Under the pieces are notes generated by a model. It was not told the origin of the DNA. It was given only the letters and a program-made list of their open reading frames with translations, and ran no database searches. Source: Spirochaetaceae bacterium (GTDB lineage Bacteria; Spirochaetota; Spirochaetia; PWKH01). Taken from it: 30,733 nt of DNA. Location: contig PWNW01000025.1 in assembly GCA_003557605.1 (NCBI GenBank), forward strand, positions 1 to 30,733. Direction: 5' to 3'. Positions 7,945-15,669 of this stretch are shown piece after piece. The position numbers and the translations under genes are program-made. The first letter of the stretch is position 1. The number at the start of each line of letters is the position of its first letter.

Positions 7945-9367
7945 TGTCTTTATTGGACTGGAAATCCATATACAGCTGCTGACCCGCTCCAAGGTGTTCT
8001 GCAGCTGCCCTTCCGGGTTCGGCGAGGAACCGAATCTCCATGTGTGTCCCGTTTGTCTTGGATATCCCGGAGTTCTCCCTGCCCTGAACCGGAGGGCTTT
8101 GGAATTTGCATATCTTACCGGTCTTGCGCTGAAGTGCACCATGGCAAAACGGATCCACTTTGACAGAAAAAACTACTTCTACCCTGATATGGCAAAAAAC
8201 TATCAGATATCGCAGTTCCATGCCCCTGTCGGGGTGCATGGAAACATGGATTTTGATGCCGAGGACGGCAGAAAAACCATCCGCATCCATGATATCCATC
8301 TTGAAGAGGATGCAGGGAAGATGATCCACGGAAGCGGAAAGTCTCTGCTGGACTATAACCGTGCAGGGTCAAGCCTGCTGGAAATCGTCACCGAGCCGGA
8401 TTTCCGTTCCGGCCGGGAGGCTGAGCTGTTTCTCCAGGAGTTCCGGTCTCTTGTGCGGACTGTCGGAGTTTGCGACGGAAACATGGAGGAGGGGTCACTG
8501 AGATGCGATGCCAACGTTTCGGTAAATAAGCCGGGGAAAGGGCTCGGTACCAAAGTCGAGATTAAGAACCTCAATTCTTCCCGATTTGTCAGAAAAGCCC
8601 TGGAGTATGAGATCCGCCGTCAGTCGAGGCTTCTCAGAACCGGAAGGGCAATTATTCAGGAGACCAGGCTCTGGGATGAAAAGCGGACACGTACGGAACC
8701 TATGCGGTCAAAGGAGGAGGCCCTTGATTACCGCTATTTTCCGGAACCTGATCTTCCTCCCTTCTGTCCCGACGAGCAGTTTATCACCAAAGTTGCTGAT
8801 ATGCTTACGGAACTGCCGATTTCCCGGTACGACCGATATCGTGAGACCTGGGAACTCAATGAAGAGACAGCACGCTATCTCGCTGAGGATGTCAGCAGGG
8901 CTGAGTTCTTTGAGCAGTCAGTTGAGCAAGGGGCTGATGCAAAGCTTGCCGCTTCATGGATCAAGGGAGAGCTTACGAAGCTTCAGGCAAAAGGGGAGTT
9001 CTCCTTCAGCAGAAGAACTGTGGACCCCCAAGGGTTTTCCTCATTGCTGAGACTGACAGATGCCGGTGAGATAACCGCTCAGCAGGCTAAGGAAGTACTG
9101 CAGGTCATGGCCGAAACTGGCGGGGATCCGCAGACGATAATCAAGGAGCGGGTAATTACGGGAGGGCTTGATGAGCAGCAGCTGAGGGATCTTGCATCCG
9201 CAGTAATTTCTCAGTATCCTGACACGTCGGCACAGATCCAGGGGGGCAATATGAAAGCCCTGGGGTTTCTTATGGGAAGCATTATGAAGGAGACCGGGGG
9301 GGCTGCTGATCCGAAGGCGTCCCGAAGGATTCTGCTGGAACTGCTGGGAATTGATCTAACGAAGTAA
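7937..9367 (+). CDS. gatB: Asp-tRNA(Asn)/Glu-tRNA(Gln) amidotransferase subunit B
   Basis: Kinase and tRNA-binding subunit of GatCAB: it activates the side-chain carboxylate of Asp- or Glu-tRNA with ATP and accepts ammonia from GatA. The protein (476 residues) begins with the family block FIGLEIHIQL, has a Cys-rich zinc site (CSC near residue 20 and CPVC near 39), the catalytic cradle with DRKNYFYPDMAKNYQISQ, and a C-terminal YqeY-like tail domain. An in-frame ATG at 7919 exists, but AGGAGG six bases before 7937 and the family N-terminus favour 7937. It overlaps gatA by eight bases. aspS follows after 22 bases. Confidence 0.97.
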   Translation: MTDVFIGLEIHIQLLTRSKVFCSCPSGFGEEPNLHVCPVCLGYPGVLPALNRRALEFAYLTGLALKCTMAKRIHFDRKNYFYPDMAKNYQISQFHAPVGVHGNMDFDAEDGRKTIRIHDIHLEEDAGKMIHGSGKSLLDYNRAGSSLLEIVTEPDFRSGREAELFLQEFRSLVRTVGVCDGNMEEGSLRCDANVSVNKPGKGLGTKVEIKNLNSSRFVRKALEYEIRRQSRLLRTGRAIIQETRLWDEKRTRTEPMRSKEEALDYRYFPEPDLPPFCPDEQFITKVADMLTELPISRYDRYRETWELNEETARYLAEDVSRAEFFEQSVEQGADAKLAASWIKGELTKLQAKGEFSFSRRTVDPQGFSSLLRLTDAGEITAQQAKEVLQVMAETGGDPQTIIKERVITGGLDEQQLRDLASAVISQYPDTSAQIQGGNMKALGFLMGSIMKETGGAADPKASRRILLELLGIDLTK

Positions 9368-9389
9368 AAGACATAGAAATGGGGATGCT

Positions 9390-11168
9390 ATGAGACTGTA
9401 CAGGACACATTCATGCGGAGAGCTGCGCAGCGCAGATATAGGAAAGACCGTAACACTTAACGGCTGGGCAGCCAGCTGCCGAGACCACGGCGGGGTAACC
9501 TTTATTGACCTCTATGACAGATGGGGAATTACCCAGATAGTCTTTGATCCTGAACATTCCGGGGAGATGCATCAGGCTGCCCATGCAGTACGCAGTCAGT
9601 ATGTGCTTGCGGTGCAGGGAGAAGTGCGGCGCAGGCCAGAGGGAATGGAGAATGAAGCCATTGAGACCGGTGAGATTGATGTGTATGTCACAGATTTTGA
9701 ACTGCTTAATGTTTCGGCAACACCTCCCTTTGATGTGCTTCATGCAGGCATGATCCATGCTGAGACTCGGCTGAAGCACCGATATCTTGAGCTGAGAAGC
9801 CCCAAGCTGCAGCATGCCATGGTAATGAGAAGCCGGGCAATGCAGGTTATCAGGAAAAATCTCTGCAGCCGGGATTTTTTGGAGATTGAGACTCCCATCC
9901 TCGGGCGGGCAACTCCGGAGGGGGCGAGGGACTATCTCGTGCCCAGCAGAGTCAACCCGGGCAAGTTCTATGCCCTGCCGCAGAGTCCCCAGCTCTATAA
10001 GCAGTCTCTGATGGTTTCCGGTATGGAGCGCTATTTCCAGATTGCTAAATGCTTTCGCGACGAGGACCTGCGATCAGACCGTCAGCCGGAGTTCACCCAA
10101 GTCGATATCGAGATGTCCTTCACCGGGAAAGAGGGGGTCATGGAGGTAACCGAAGGGCTGCTTGCTGATCTGATGGCAGAGATCTGCGGTGCCGCCGTGG
10201 AAACTCCCTTTCCCAGGATTTCTTTTACAGATGCTATGCTGAAATACGGCAGCGATTCACCTGATATGCGCTACGGCCTGGAAATCAGCGATGTAACGGA
10301 GGTATTCAGAGATACGAAATTCGGGGTGTTCAAGCAGGCAGCAAAGGCAGGAGGGGTCATCAGGTGCATCAATCTGAAGGGATACAGCGCTGATTTAAGC
10401 AGGAAGGATCTCGATGACCTTACCCCGCTGGTGAAGCCATATCGCGGCAAGGGCATTGCATGGATCCGCATGACTGAGCAGGGCCCCCAGTCGCCCATCA
10501 TTAAGTTTTTCACCGATGAGGAATCCGATCATCTCTACAGGACCATGGATGCTGAAGCGGGGGATGTGATTATTTTTGCAGCAGACAGCGAGAAAATTGT
10601 CTCCCAGTCCCTGGGTGCCCTCCGGGCTCACCTGGCACGGAAGCTTGGCCTTGCCGACAGCGGCAGGTACTCCTTTGTCTGGGTCACAGATTTCCCGCTG
10701 TTTGAGGCGGATGAATCAGGACGGCCGTCCCCAATGCATCATCCCTTTACTGCACCTGCTGAGCAGGATGCAGATATCCTTGAAAGTGATCCCCTTGCAG
10801 CATCCTCAGATGCCTATGATATCGTGCTGAACGGCAGCGAGATAGGAGGGGGCAGCATCCGTATACACTCCGCTGAAATCCAGCAGAAGGTGTTTTCACT
10901 GCTCGGCATTGATGAACAGGAAGCCCGGGAGAAGTTCGGGTTTCTCCTTGATGCGCTTCAGTACGGTGCGCCGCCCCATGGAGGCATTGCCCTCGGTCTT
11001 GACAGGATTATGATGGTGCTGCTCGGAACTGATTCCATACGGGATGTGATCGCATTTCCAAAAACCCAGAAGGCCTCATGCCTGATGACCGGCGCTCCGG
11101 GGCATGTTCCCCAGGAGCAGCTTGACGAACTGCATATTGAATCGTTTCCCCCCGATGATATTGAGTAG
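9390..11168 (+). CDS. aspS: Aspartyl-tRNA synthetase, probably non-discriminating
   Basis: Class II synthetase of the bacterial type (592 residues): an N-terminal OB-fold anticodon-binding domain, a catalytic core with the RYLDLR-like RYLELRSP at about 130-137, FRDEDLRSDRQPEFTQ (motif 2), the GAD insertion in the middle, and GIALGLDR motif 3 near residue 535. Position 33 is His (RDHG) where E. coli has Leu30, and position 85 is Gly (PEGM) where E. coli has Lys81. These match the His31/Gly82 pair of Pseudomonas aeruginosa non-discriminating AspRS. It would therefore charge both tRNA(Asp) and tRNA(Asn) with Asp, and GatCAB, encoded just upstream, would amidate the latter. GGGG about five bases before the ATG. 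The function as AspRS is certain; relaxed specificity is inferred. Confidence 0.95.
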   Translation: MRLYRTHSCGELRSADIGKTVTLNGWAASCRDHGGVTFIDLYDRWGITQIVFDPEHSGEMHQAAHAVRSQYVLAVQGEVRRRPEGMENEAIETGEIDVYVTDFELLNVSATPPFDVLHAGMIHAETRLKHRYLELRSPKLQHAMVMRSRAMQVIRKNLCSRDFLEIETPILGRATPEGARDYLVPSRVNPGKFYALPQSPQLYKQSLMVSGMERYFQIAKCFRDEDLRSDRQPEFTQVDIEMSFTGKEGVMEVTEGLLADLMAEICGAAVETPFPRISFTDAMLKYGSDSPDMRYGLEISDVTEVFRDTKFGVFKQAAKAGGVIRCINLKGYSADLSRKDLDDLTPLVKPYRGKGIAWIRMTEQGPQSPIIKFFTDEESDHLYRTMDAEAGDVIIFAADSEKIVSQSLGALRAHLARKLGLADSGRYSFVWVTDFPLFEADESGRPSPMHHPFTAPAEQDADILESDPLAASSDAYDIVLNGSEIGGGSIRIHSAEIQQKVFSLLGIDEQEAREKFGFLLDALQYGAPPHGGIALGLDRIMMVLLGTDSIRDVIAFPKTQKASCLMTGAPGHVPQEQLDELHIESFPPDDIE

Positions 11169-11170
11169 CA

Positions 11171-11707
11171 TCATGAACCATGGAAGGTGAAAAAGCGGAG
11201 GATTGAGCGGCCGTAGGTTCTGACGTCGGTGCACCGCATATTCCCGATGACGTCGTCCCAGGATTCTTCTGACGGATGGTGGATGATGCATATTCCGCCC
11301 GGGGCTACAATATCGTATTCCTGCGCCTGCAGGATCAGTTTCTCCTTCTGCTTTGCCCGAAAGGGCGGGTCTGCATAGACAATATCATAGCTGCGGGAGG
11401 TGCGCCTCATAAATCCCTGGGCAGACATCATATGAAGGGTAATCTCAGTGTCAGCGAAGCTGATGTTCCTCCTGATGGTGTCCTTCTTCTTCCTGTCCAT
11501 TTCCACCAGATCAACCGGACAGGCCCCGCGGGAGGCTGCTTCAATGCCTACAATTCCTGAACCTGAGAACAGGTCAAGAAAACTGCATCCCTCAAGCGGT
11601 CCGAGAATGGAAAACAGGGATTCCCTCATTCTGTCCATGGCGGGCCGAATTATTCCCGGCGGGCAGATAATTCGCCGTCCGCGGTATGTTCCTCCAGTAA
11701 TGCGCAT
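11171..11707 (-). CDS. rsmD: 16S rRNA (guanine-966-N2)-methyltransferase
   Basis: SAM-dependent methyltransferase that modifies G966 (E. coli numbering) of 16S rRNA during 30S assembly. The 178-residue protein begins with MRITGGTYRGRRI, typical of RsmD, followed by RPAMDRMRESLFSIL. Motif I is DLFSGSGIVGIEAASRG near 45-61, and motif IV is YADPPF near 110-115, the catalytic NPPY-like site. AAGGAG six bases before the ATG supports the start. It is convergent with aspS with only two bases between the stop codons, and divergent from the M20 gene. Confidence 0.93.
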   Translation of the reverse strand: MRITGGTYRGRRIICPPGIIRPAMDRMRESLFSILGPLEGCSFLDLFSGSGIVGIEAASRGACPVDLVEMDRKKKDTIRRNISFADTEITLHMMSAQGFMRRTSRSYDIVYADPPFRAKQKEKLILQAQEYDIVAPGGICIIHHPSEESWDDVIGNMRCTDVRTYGRSILRFFTFHGS

Positions 11708-11724
11708 GTCTGCTCCTTGTATCT

Positions 11725-11753
11725 ACCATATCCCTTTCCTCAGCTGAAATCAA
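11725..11753 (-). promoter_or_regulatory. Likely promoter of rsmD
   Basis: TTGATT (11748-11753) and TATGGT (11725-11730) on the minus strand are 17 bases apart. The predicted start is about 10 bases upstream of the AAGGAG ribosome site. Both boxes match the sigma-70 consensus at 4 of 6 positions. Confidence 0.45.
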
Positions 11754-11799
11754 TTGATGAAGCAGGGGGACAGAGCAGTTCCAAAACCTCCCGTTTCTA

Positions 11800-11808
11800 T
11801 GGTACTAT
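11800..11808 (+). promoter_or_regulatory. Extended -10 promoter directly in front of the M20 gene
   Basis: TGG followed by TACTAT at 11803-11808 forms an extended -10 box; TTCCAA lies 18 bases upstream as a weak -35. The first base of the ATG at 11814 is six bases after the box, where transcription normally begins, so the mRNA may have no leader. No Shine-Dalgarno site is visible before this ATG. Confidence 0.4.
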
Positions 11809-11813
11809 GCGGC

Positions 11814-12980
11814 ATGAATCAACAAATTTCTGAACTGATTAAAACTGTACTTCCCCATGCGGCTGCATTGAGGAAGGAGCTGCACACCTATCCCGAGACA
11901 GCGCTTCAGGAGTCCGGTACGAGAGAAAGACTGATCAGATGGTTTGAGAAGATGGGTGTGATGCCCAATGTGTCCCTGCAGGACCCGCTGATTGGAACTG
12001 ATCTGGTTTTCCAGCTGGAAGGAAACAGAAATGGTCTTATCGGACTTCGTGCCGATATGGACGCACTTCCTGGGGAGGAGCTTACGGGCGTGCCCTATGC
12101 TTCAAAAAACCCGGGAGCAATGCATGCATGCGGGCATGACGGCCATATGGCCATACTGGCGGGAACAGCTGCGGTGCTTTCCCGTATGCACCCGGATTCA
12201 CGTCCCTCCGTCAGGTTTATTTTCCAGCCCGGAGAGGAGGAGGTGTGTGCGGGAGCTGATTTGGTGGAGGCCGGTGTCTGCAGCGGACTTCAGAAGGTGT
12301 ATGCACTCCATGGATTTCCGGGAATACCCAAACAGGCGGTGACCGCTAAACCCGGGATCGTCACCGCTGCTGCTGGAACCTTTTCGGTGAAATTTCAGGG
12401 AGAGTCCTGTCATGGAGCCGTTCCTCAGGCGGGAAACAATCCCCTGCCCAGCGCAGCTGCATTCATTTTGAAGATGTCTGAGCTTCATCGCCAGGTATCT
12501 CAGCAGCACGGGGCGGTAGTTTCCTGCTGTTCCGTTCAGGCCGGAGGACGCAGCACCAATGTCATACCTGGCACCGCTGAAGTGCGTGGCACCGTGAGGT
12601 TTCTTGACAGTGAAGTGGGGGCATTTATTGAAGCGCAGCTTCGCCGTGCTGCTGCGGAATGTGAACACTCCTACGGTACTGCCGCAGAAATTGACTACCA
12701 GTGCCGCTATCGGCTGCCGGTGGTGAATGATCAGCAGGAGTTTGAGAGGGTGCAGAAAACAGCTTCTGCAGTGCTGGGAGAAGAGAGATTTACCAGGATG
12801 GAGCGCCATACCATGGTGGCCGAGGACTTTGCGTTCTACCTTGACCGGGTGCCGGGATGCATGTTCATGCTCGGGATGGGAGAAACCCATGCGGGTCTTC
12901 ACTCACAGTACTTTGACTTTGATGATGATCTCATTGAGACCGGCATACAGATGATGGCCCATCTTGCTACTGATCAATAA
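11814..12980 (+). CDS. M20D-family amidohydrolase (hippurate/N-acyl-amino-acid hydrolase-like)
   Basis: Dinuclear metal hydrolase of the HipO/AbgB/IAA-amino-acid hydrolase group, expected to cleave an acyl or aminoacyl amide in the cytosol. The 388-residue form shows RKELHTYPE at 20-28, DMDALP at 81-86, MHACGHDGH at 103-111 (metal-ligand Cys106, His108 and the following His) and the catalytic EEE at 141-143. A dimerisation lid follows, and the C-terminus has GLHSQYFDF with the last metal-ligand His. The frame is open upstream to a TTG at 11754, but those extra residues do not resemble the family. I place the start at 11814, although no ribosome site precedes it. The substrate cannot be told. 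It overlaps the convergent recG by 14 bases. Confidence 0.85.
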   Translation: MNQQISELIKTVLPHAAALRKELHTYPETALQESGTRERLIRWFEKMGVMPNVSLQDPLIGTDLVFQLEGNRNGLIGLRADMDALPGEELTGVPYASKNPGAMHACGHDGHMAILAGTAAVLSRMHPDSRPSVRFIFQPGEEEVCAGADLVEAGVCSGLQKVYALHGFPGIPKQAVTAKPGIVTAAAGTFSVKFQGESCHGAVPQAGNNPLPSAAAFILKMSELHRQVSQQHGAVVSCCSVQAGGRSTNVIPGTAEVRGTVRFLDSEVGAFIEAQLRRAAAECEHSYGTAAEIDYQCRYRLPVVNDQQEFERVQKTASAVLGEERFTRMERHTMVAEDFAFYLDRVPGCMFMLGMGETHAGLHSQYFDFDDDLIETGIQMMAHLATDQ

Positions 12981-15039
12981 GCTCTTCCTTGAAGGGGGGT
13001 GCTTTTTCAAGCACCTCCCGAAGGACGGAGTGCTCGTTTTTGAGAAGCCCAGGATCATCGGTCAATATCCGCAGCACTGCTTGAAGTGTTTCCTTCAGCA
13101 GCTGTATGTCCCGGACAAGATCCGCAAATGAGAACTGGATGAACCCTGCCTGCCTGGTCCCTGCGATGTCGCCGGGGCCCCGTATGTTCAGGTCCTCCTC
13201 GGCAATGCGGAATCCGTCGGTGGTCTCCTTCATGATTTTTAGTCTTCGCTTACCTTGATCGGTGAGGTCGTCGGAATAAATGAGAAACGCATAGGCCTGG
13301 TCCTTTCCCCGACCGACCCTGCCCCTAAGCTGGTGCAGTGCGGAGAGTCCAAACCGTTCTGCATGTTCAATGACCATGCAGGTGGCGTTTTCAACATGCA
13401 CACCAACTTCTATAACGCTGGTCGCCGCAAGGTAGACAATGGACCCCCGCTTGAAGGCGTCCATTGTCTGCTCCTTTTCTTCCTGGGGAACCTGGGAATG
13501 TATCAGACCTGCGGGGACTCCGGGGAAAATCTTCTGTGAGAGGTATTCATGCATACCCCGGGCATCCTTCAGGCCTGACTGCTCCCCCTGCTCAATCCTG
13601 GGATATACAAAATATGCCTGACGCCCTCGATTGAACTCAGCCATGACTGCCTTATATACCCGTTCCCTGCTTTTCTGGGAAGCAAGATGGGTTATCACAG
13701 GTTTTCTCCCTGGAGGCATGGTGTCAATTGTTGAAATATCAAGGTCGCCGAAGATAGTCATCGTCAGGGTGCGGGGAATGGGAGTGGCGGTCATATACAG
13801 CATATCGGGATATGTTCCCTTCTCTCCAATCGATATTCTCTGCATCACCCCGAAGCGGTGCTGCTCGTCGATGATGACCAGGCCGAGGTCCGTAAATTCC
13901 ACGTCATTGGAAAACAGGGCATGGGTTCCGATGAGCAGGTCAATCTGCCCCGATGCAAGCGAGTCAAGCAGAAGGTTTCTCTCCCTTCGCGGCAGCCCTC
14001 CATGAAGCAGGGCAAGGCGGACTCCGTGGGGTTCCAGGATCTTTGCAGCCTCCTCAGCATGCTGCCGTGCAAGCAGTTCCGTGGGGACCATAAAGGCAGC
14101 CTGCCTTCCGGCTTCAATCACCACGGATGCTGCAGCCAGGGCGGTGAGGGTTTTCCCTGATCCCACATCGCCCTGAAGAAGTCTGGCCATTGGTCTCTCC
14201 TGCCCCAGGTCATGAAGTATTTCTGAAATTGAACGCTTCTGCCCTTCGGTGAGTTCAAAGGGCAGGGAGTCAATTACCCGGTTCATCAAGGTCCCTGGGT
14301 ACTGAACCGGTTTTCGGTGCACCTCCCTTCGCTTGAGGGCTCTGCGCCGAATGACCAGATGCAGGTAGAACAGTTCCGTATAGGCCAGTGAGCGCCGTGC
14401 CTGTTCAGCCTCGTCCAGGGATGAGGGGAAATGCACCTCCTTCAGCGCCTCAGCAATGGGCATCAGAGAAGAGGCCTCCATGATGGACTGAGGAAGCTCA
14501 TTCTGAAGATGCTTCAGGGAGGAACGCATCAGGGCGGCAACATGCCTGCGCACCATCTTCTGGGTAAGTGACCCTGACAATGGATAAAAGGGGATAATCC
14601 GGGAGAACTCAGGCGGAGGGTCTGCGTCTTCATGCCAGGGAGCTGTCTCAAAGGAACTGATCTGCAGCTCACCGTACTGGAACTTTCCCTGCCCGCACAG
14701 ATAAAACTTTTCTCCAATACGGAGGGTATTCTGCAGAAAATTCCTTCCGAAACACAGCAGTGCCGCAGTTCCCGACTCATCCTGCATGACAACTTTCAGT
14801 GCATACCCTCCCTTGAAGCGCACCCGCTGGTGAGCAGTCACAGCAGCAACGGTCACTACCTGGGATCCGTCATGCCCCTCAGCGAAGGGTCTGCGTCGTG
14901 ACCGGTCTTCATAGGTTCGGGGAAGATGCACCGCAAGGTTGAAAAAGGTAGTAATTCCCATACGGGAATATGATTCAGCAGCCCGCCTGCCGATTCCTTT
15001 GAGGTCAGTAACCGGGTGAGTCAGTTCTCTGAGAAACAT
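12967..15039 (-). CDS. recG: ATP-dependent DNA helicase RecG
   Basis: Superfamily 2 DNA translocase that reverses stalled replication forks and drives branch migration. The 690 residues have the N-terminal wedge domain with a helix-hairpin-helix-like start (TDLKGIGRRAAESYSRMGI) and OB fold to about residue 150. Walker A is GDVGSGKT at 290-297, and the DEQH box at 391-394 is diagnostic for RecG, followed by TATPIPRTL and the C-terminal TRG motif region. The start is five bases after the yggT region (stop at 15042-15044) with no strong ribosome site, so translation is probably coupled to yggT. Its 3' end overlaps the convergent M20 gene by 14 bases. Confidence 0.96.
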   Translation of the reverse strand: MFLRELTHPVTDLKGIGRRAAESYSRMGITTFFNLAVHLPRTYEDRSRRRPFAEGHDGSQVVTVAAVTAHQRVRFKGGYALKVVMQDESGTAALLCFGRNFLQNTLRIGEKFYLCGQGKFQYGELQISSFETAPWHEDADPPPEFSRIIPFYPLSGSLTQKMVRRHVAALMRSSLKHLQNELPQSIMEASSLMPIAEALKEVHFPSSLDEAEQARRSLAYTELFYLHLVIRRRALKRREVHRKPVQYPGTLMNRVIDSLPFELTEGQKRSISEILHDLGQERPMARLLQGDVGSGKTLTALAAASVVIEAGRQAAFMVPTELLARQHAEEAAKILEPHGVRLALLHGGLPRRERNLLLDSLASGQIDLLIGTHALFSNDVEFTDLGLVIIDEQHRFGVMQRISIGEKGTYPDMLYMTATPIPRTLTMTIFGDLDISTIDTMPPGRKPVITHLASQKSRERVYKAVMAEFNRGRQAYFVYPRIEQGEQSGLKDARGMHEYLSQKIFPGVPAGLIHSQVPQEEKEQTMDAFKRGSIVYLAATSVIEVGVHVENATCMVIEHAERFGLSALHQLRGRVGRGKDQAYAFLIYSDDLTDQGKRRLKIMKETTDGFRIAEEDLNIRGPGDIAGTRQAGFIQFSFADLVRDIQLLKETLQAVLRILTDDPGLLKNEHSVLREVLEKAPPFKEELIDQ

Positions 15040-15041
15040 GG

Positions 15042-15635
15042 TCAGATGGGAAGATTCACCAGAAGTCTGATGAGGAAATTGATGAGAATACCGCCGAAAA
15101 AGCGGATTCCTATGGTGAGCAGAAGGCCGCCGAGTATACCCTTGCGGATGGAGATAGAGCTGTCTGAGAAAAAGAGACTCTGGGCAAGCTCAATAGGCCA
15201 TTTCACCAGACTGTCAATAATGGAAGTGTACTGGGAGGTTCCCGGAGAGCTGCTGTATTCCATGAAGAGCCTGACTGCCAGCAGGATGATGAATATCATC
15301 AGGAAAAAGGCTGCTACCGACCAGATAGACTGCACAATAATTCCAAGAATAATCCCGATGGTAATTCTTCCCTGCCGTGCCGCAGTGGAAAGGATGCTGC
15401 TGATAATTCCCAGGGTGACCAAAGCGGCGAGGGGGGAAAAGTCAATGCTTCCCCGTCTCAGACCCGGAAGGCTGCGGAATATGTTGAGAAAAGGGTCGGT
15501 GACCATCTGAAGAATCCGGTAGAATTCGCCGAACTGATCCTGGGAAAGACTGACCCAGGAGAACAGTATCCTGATAATAATGAGCAGCGAATACAGTGAG
15601 ATGAAAAAACTTAGGGTTGAGGCAAAAATCTGCAT
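15042..15635 (-). CDS. YggT-family integral membrane protein
   Basis: Membrane protein of 197 residues made of two YggT-like halves, each with two hydrophobic segments: about 5-27 and 70-90, then 100-130 and 165-190. The first half has the family features LLIIIRILFSWV and VTDPFLNIFRSLP. YggT proteins are inner-membrane proteins of poorly defined role, linked in other bacteria to osmotic or cell-division functions; no enzymatic motif is present. AGAGGT six bases before the ATG supports the start. It lies between dnaE (34 bases upstream) and recG (two bases downstream), so it is probably co-transcribed with both. Confidence 0.85.
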   Translation of the reverse strand: MQIFASTLSFFISLYSLLIIIRILFSWVSLSQDQFGEFYRILQMVTDPFLNIFRSLPGLRRGSIDFSPLAALVTLGIISSILSTAARQGRITIGIILGIIVQSIWSVAAFFLMIFIILLAVRLFMEYSSSPGTSQYTSIIDSLVKWPIELAQSLFFSDSSISIRKGILGGLLLTIGIRFFGGILINFLIRLLVNLPI

Positions 15636-15669
15636 AATGCACCTCTCATTGTACTATATCACAAACTCG

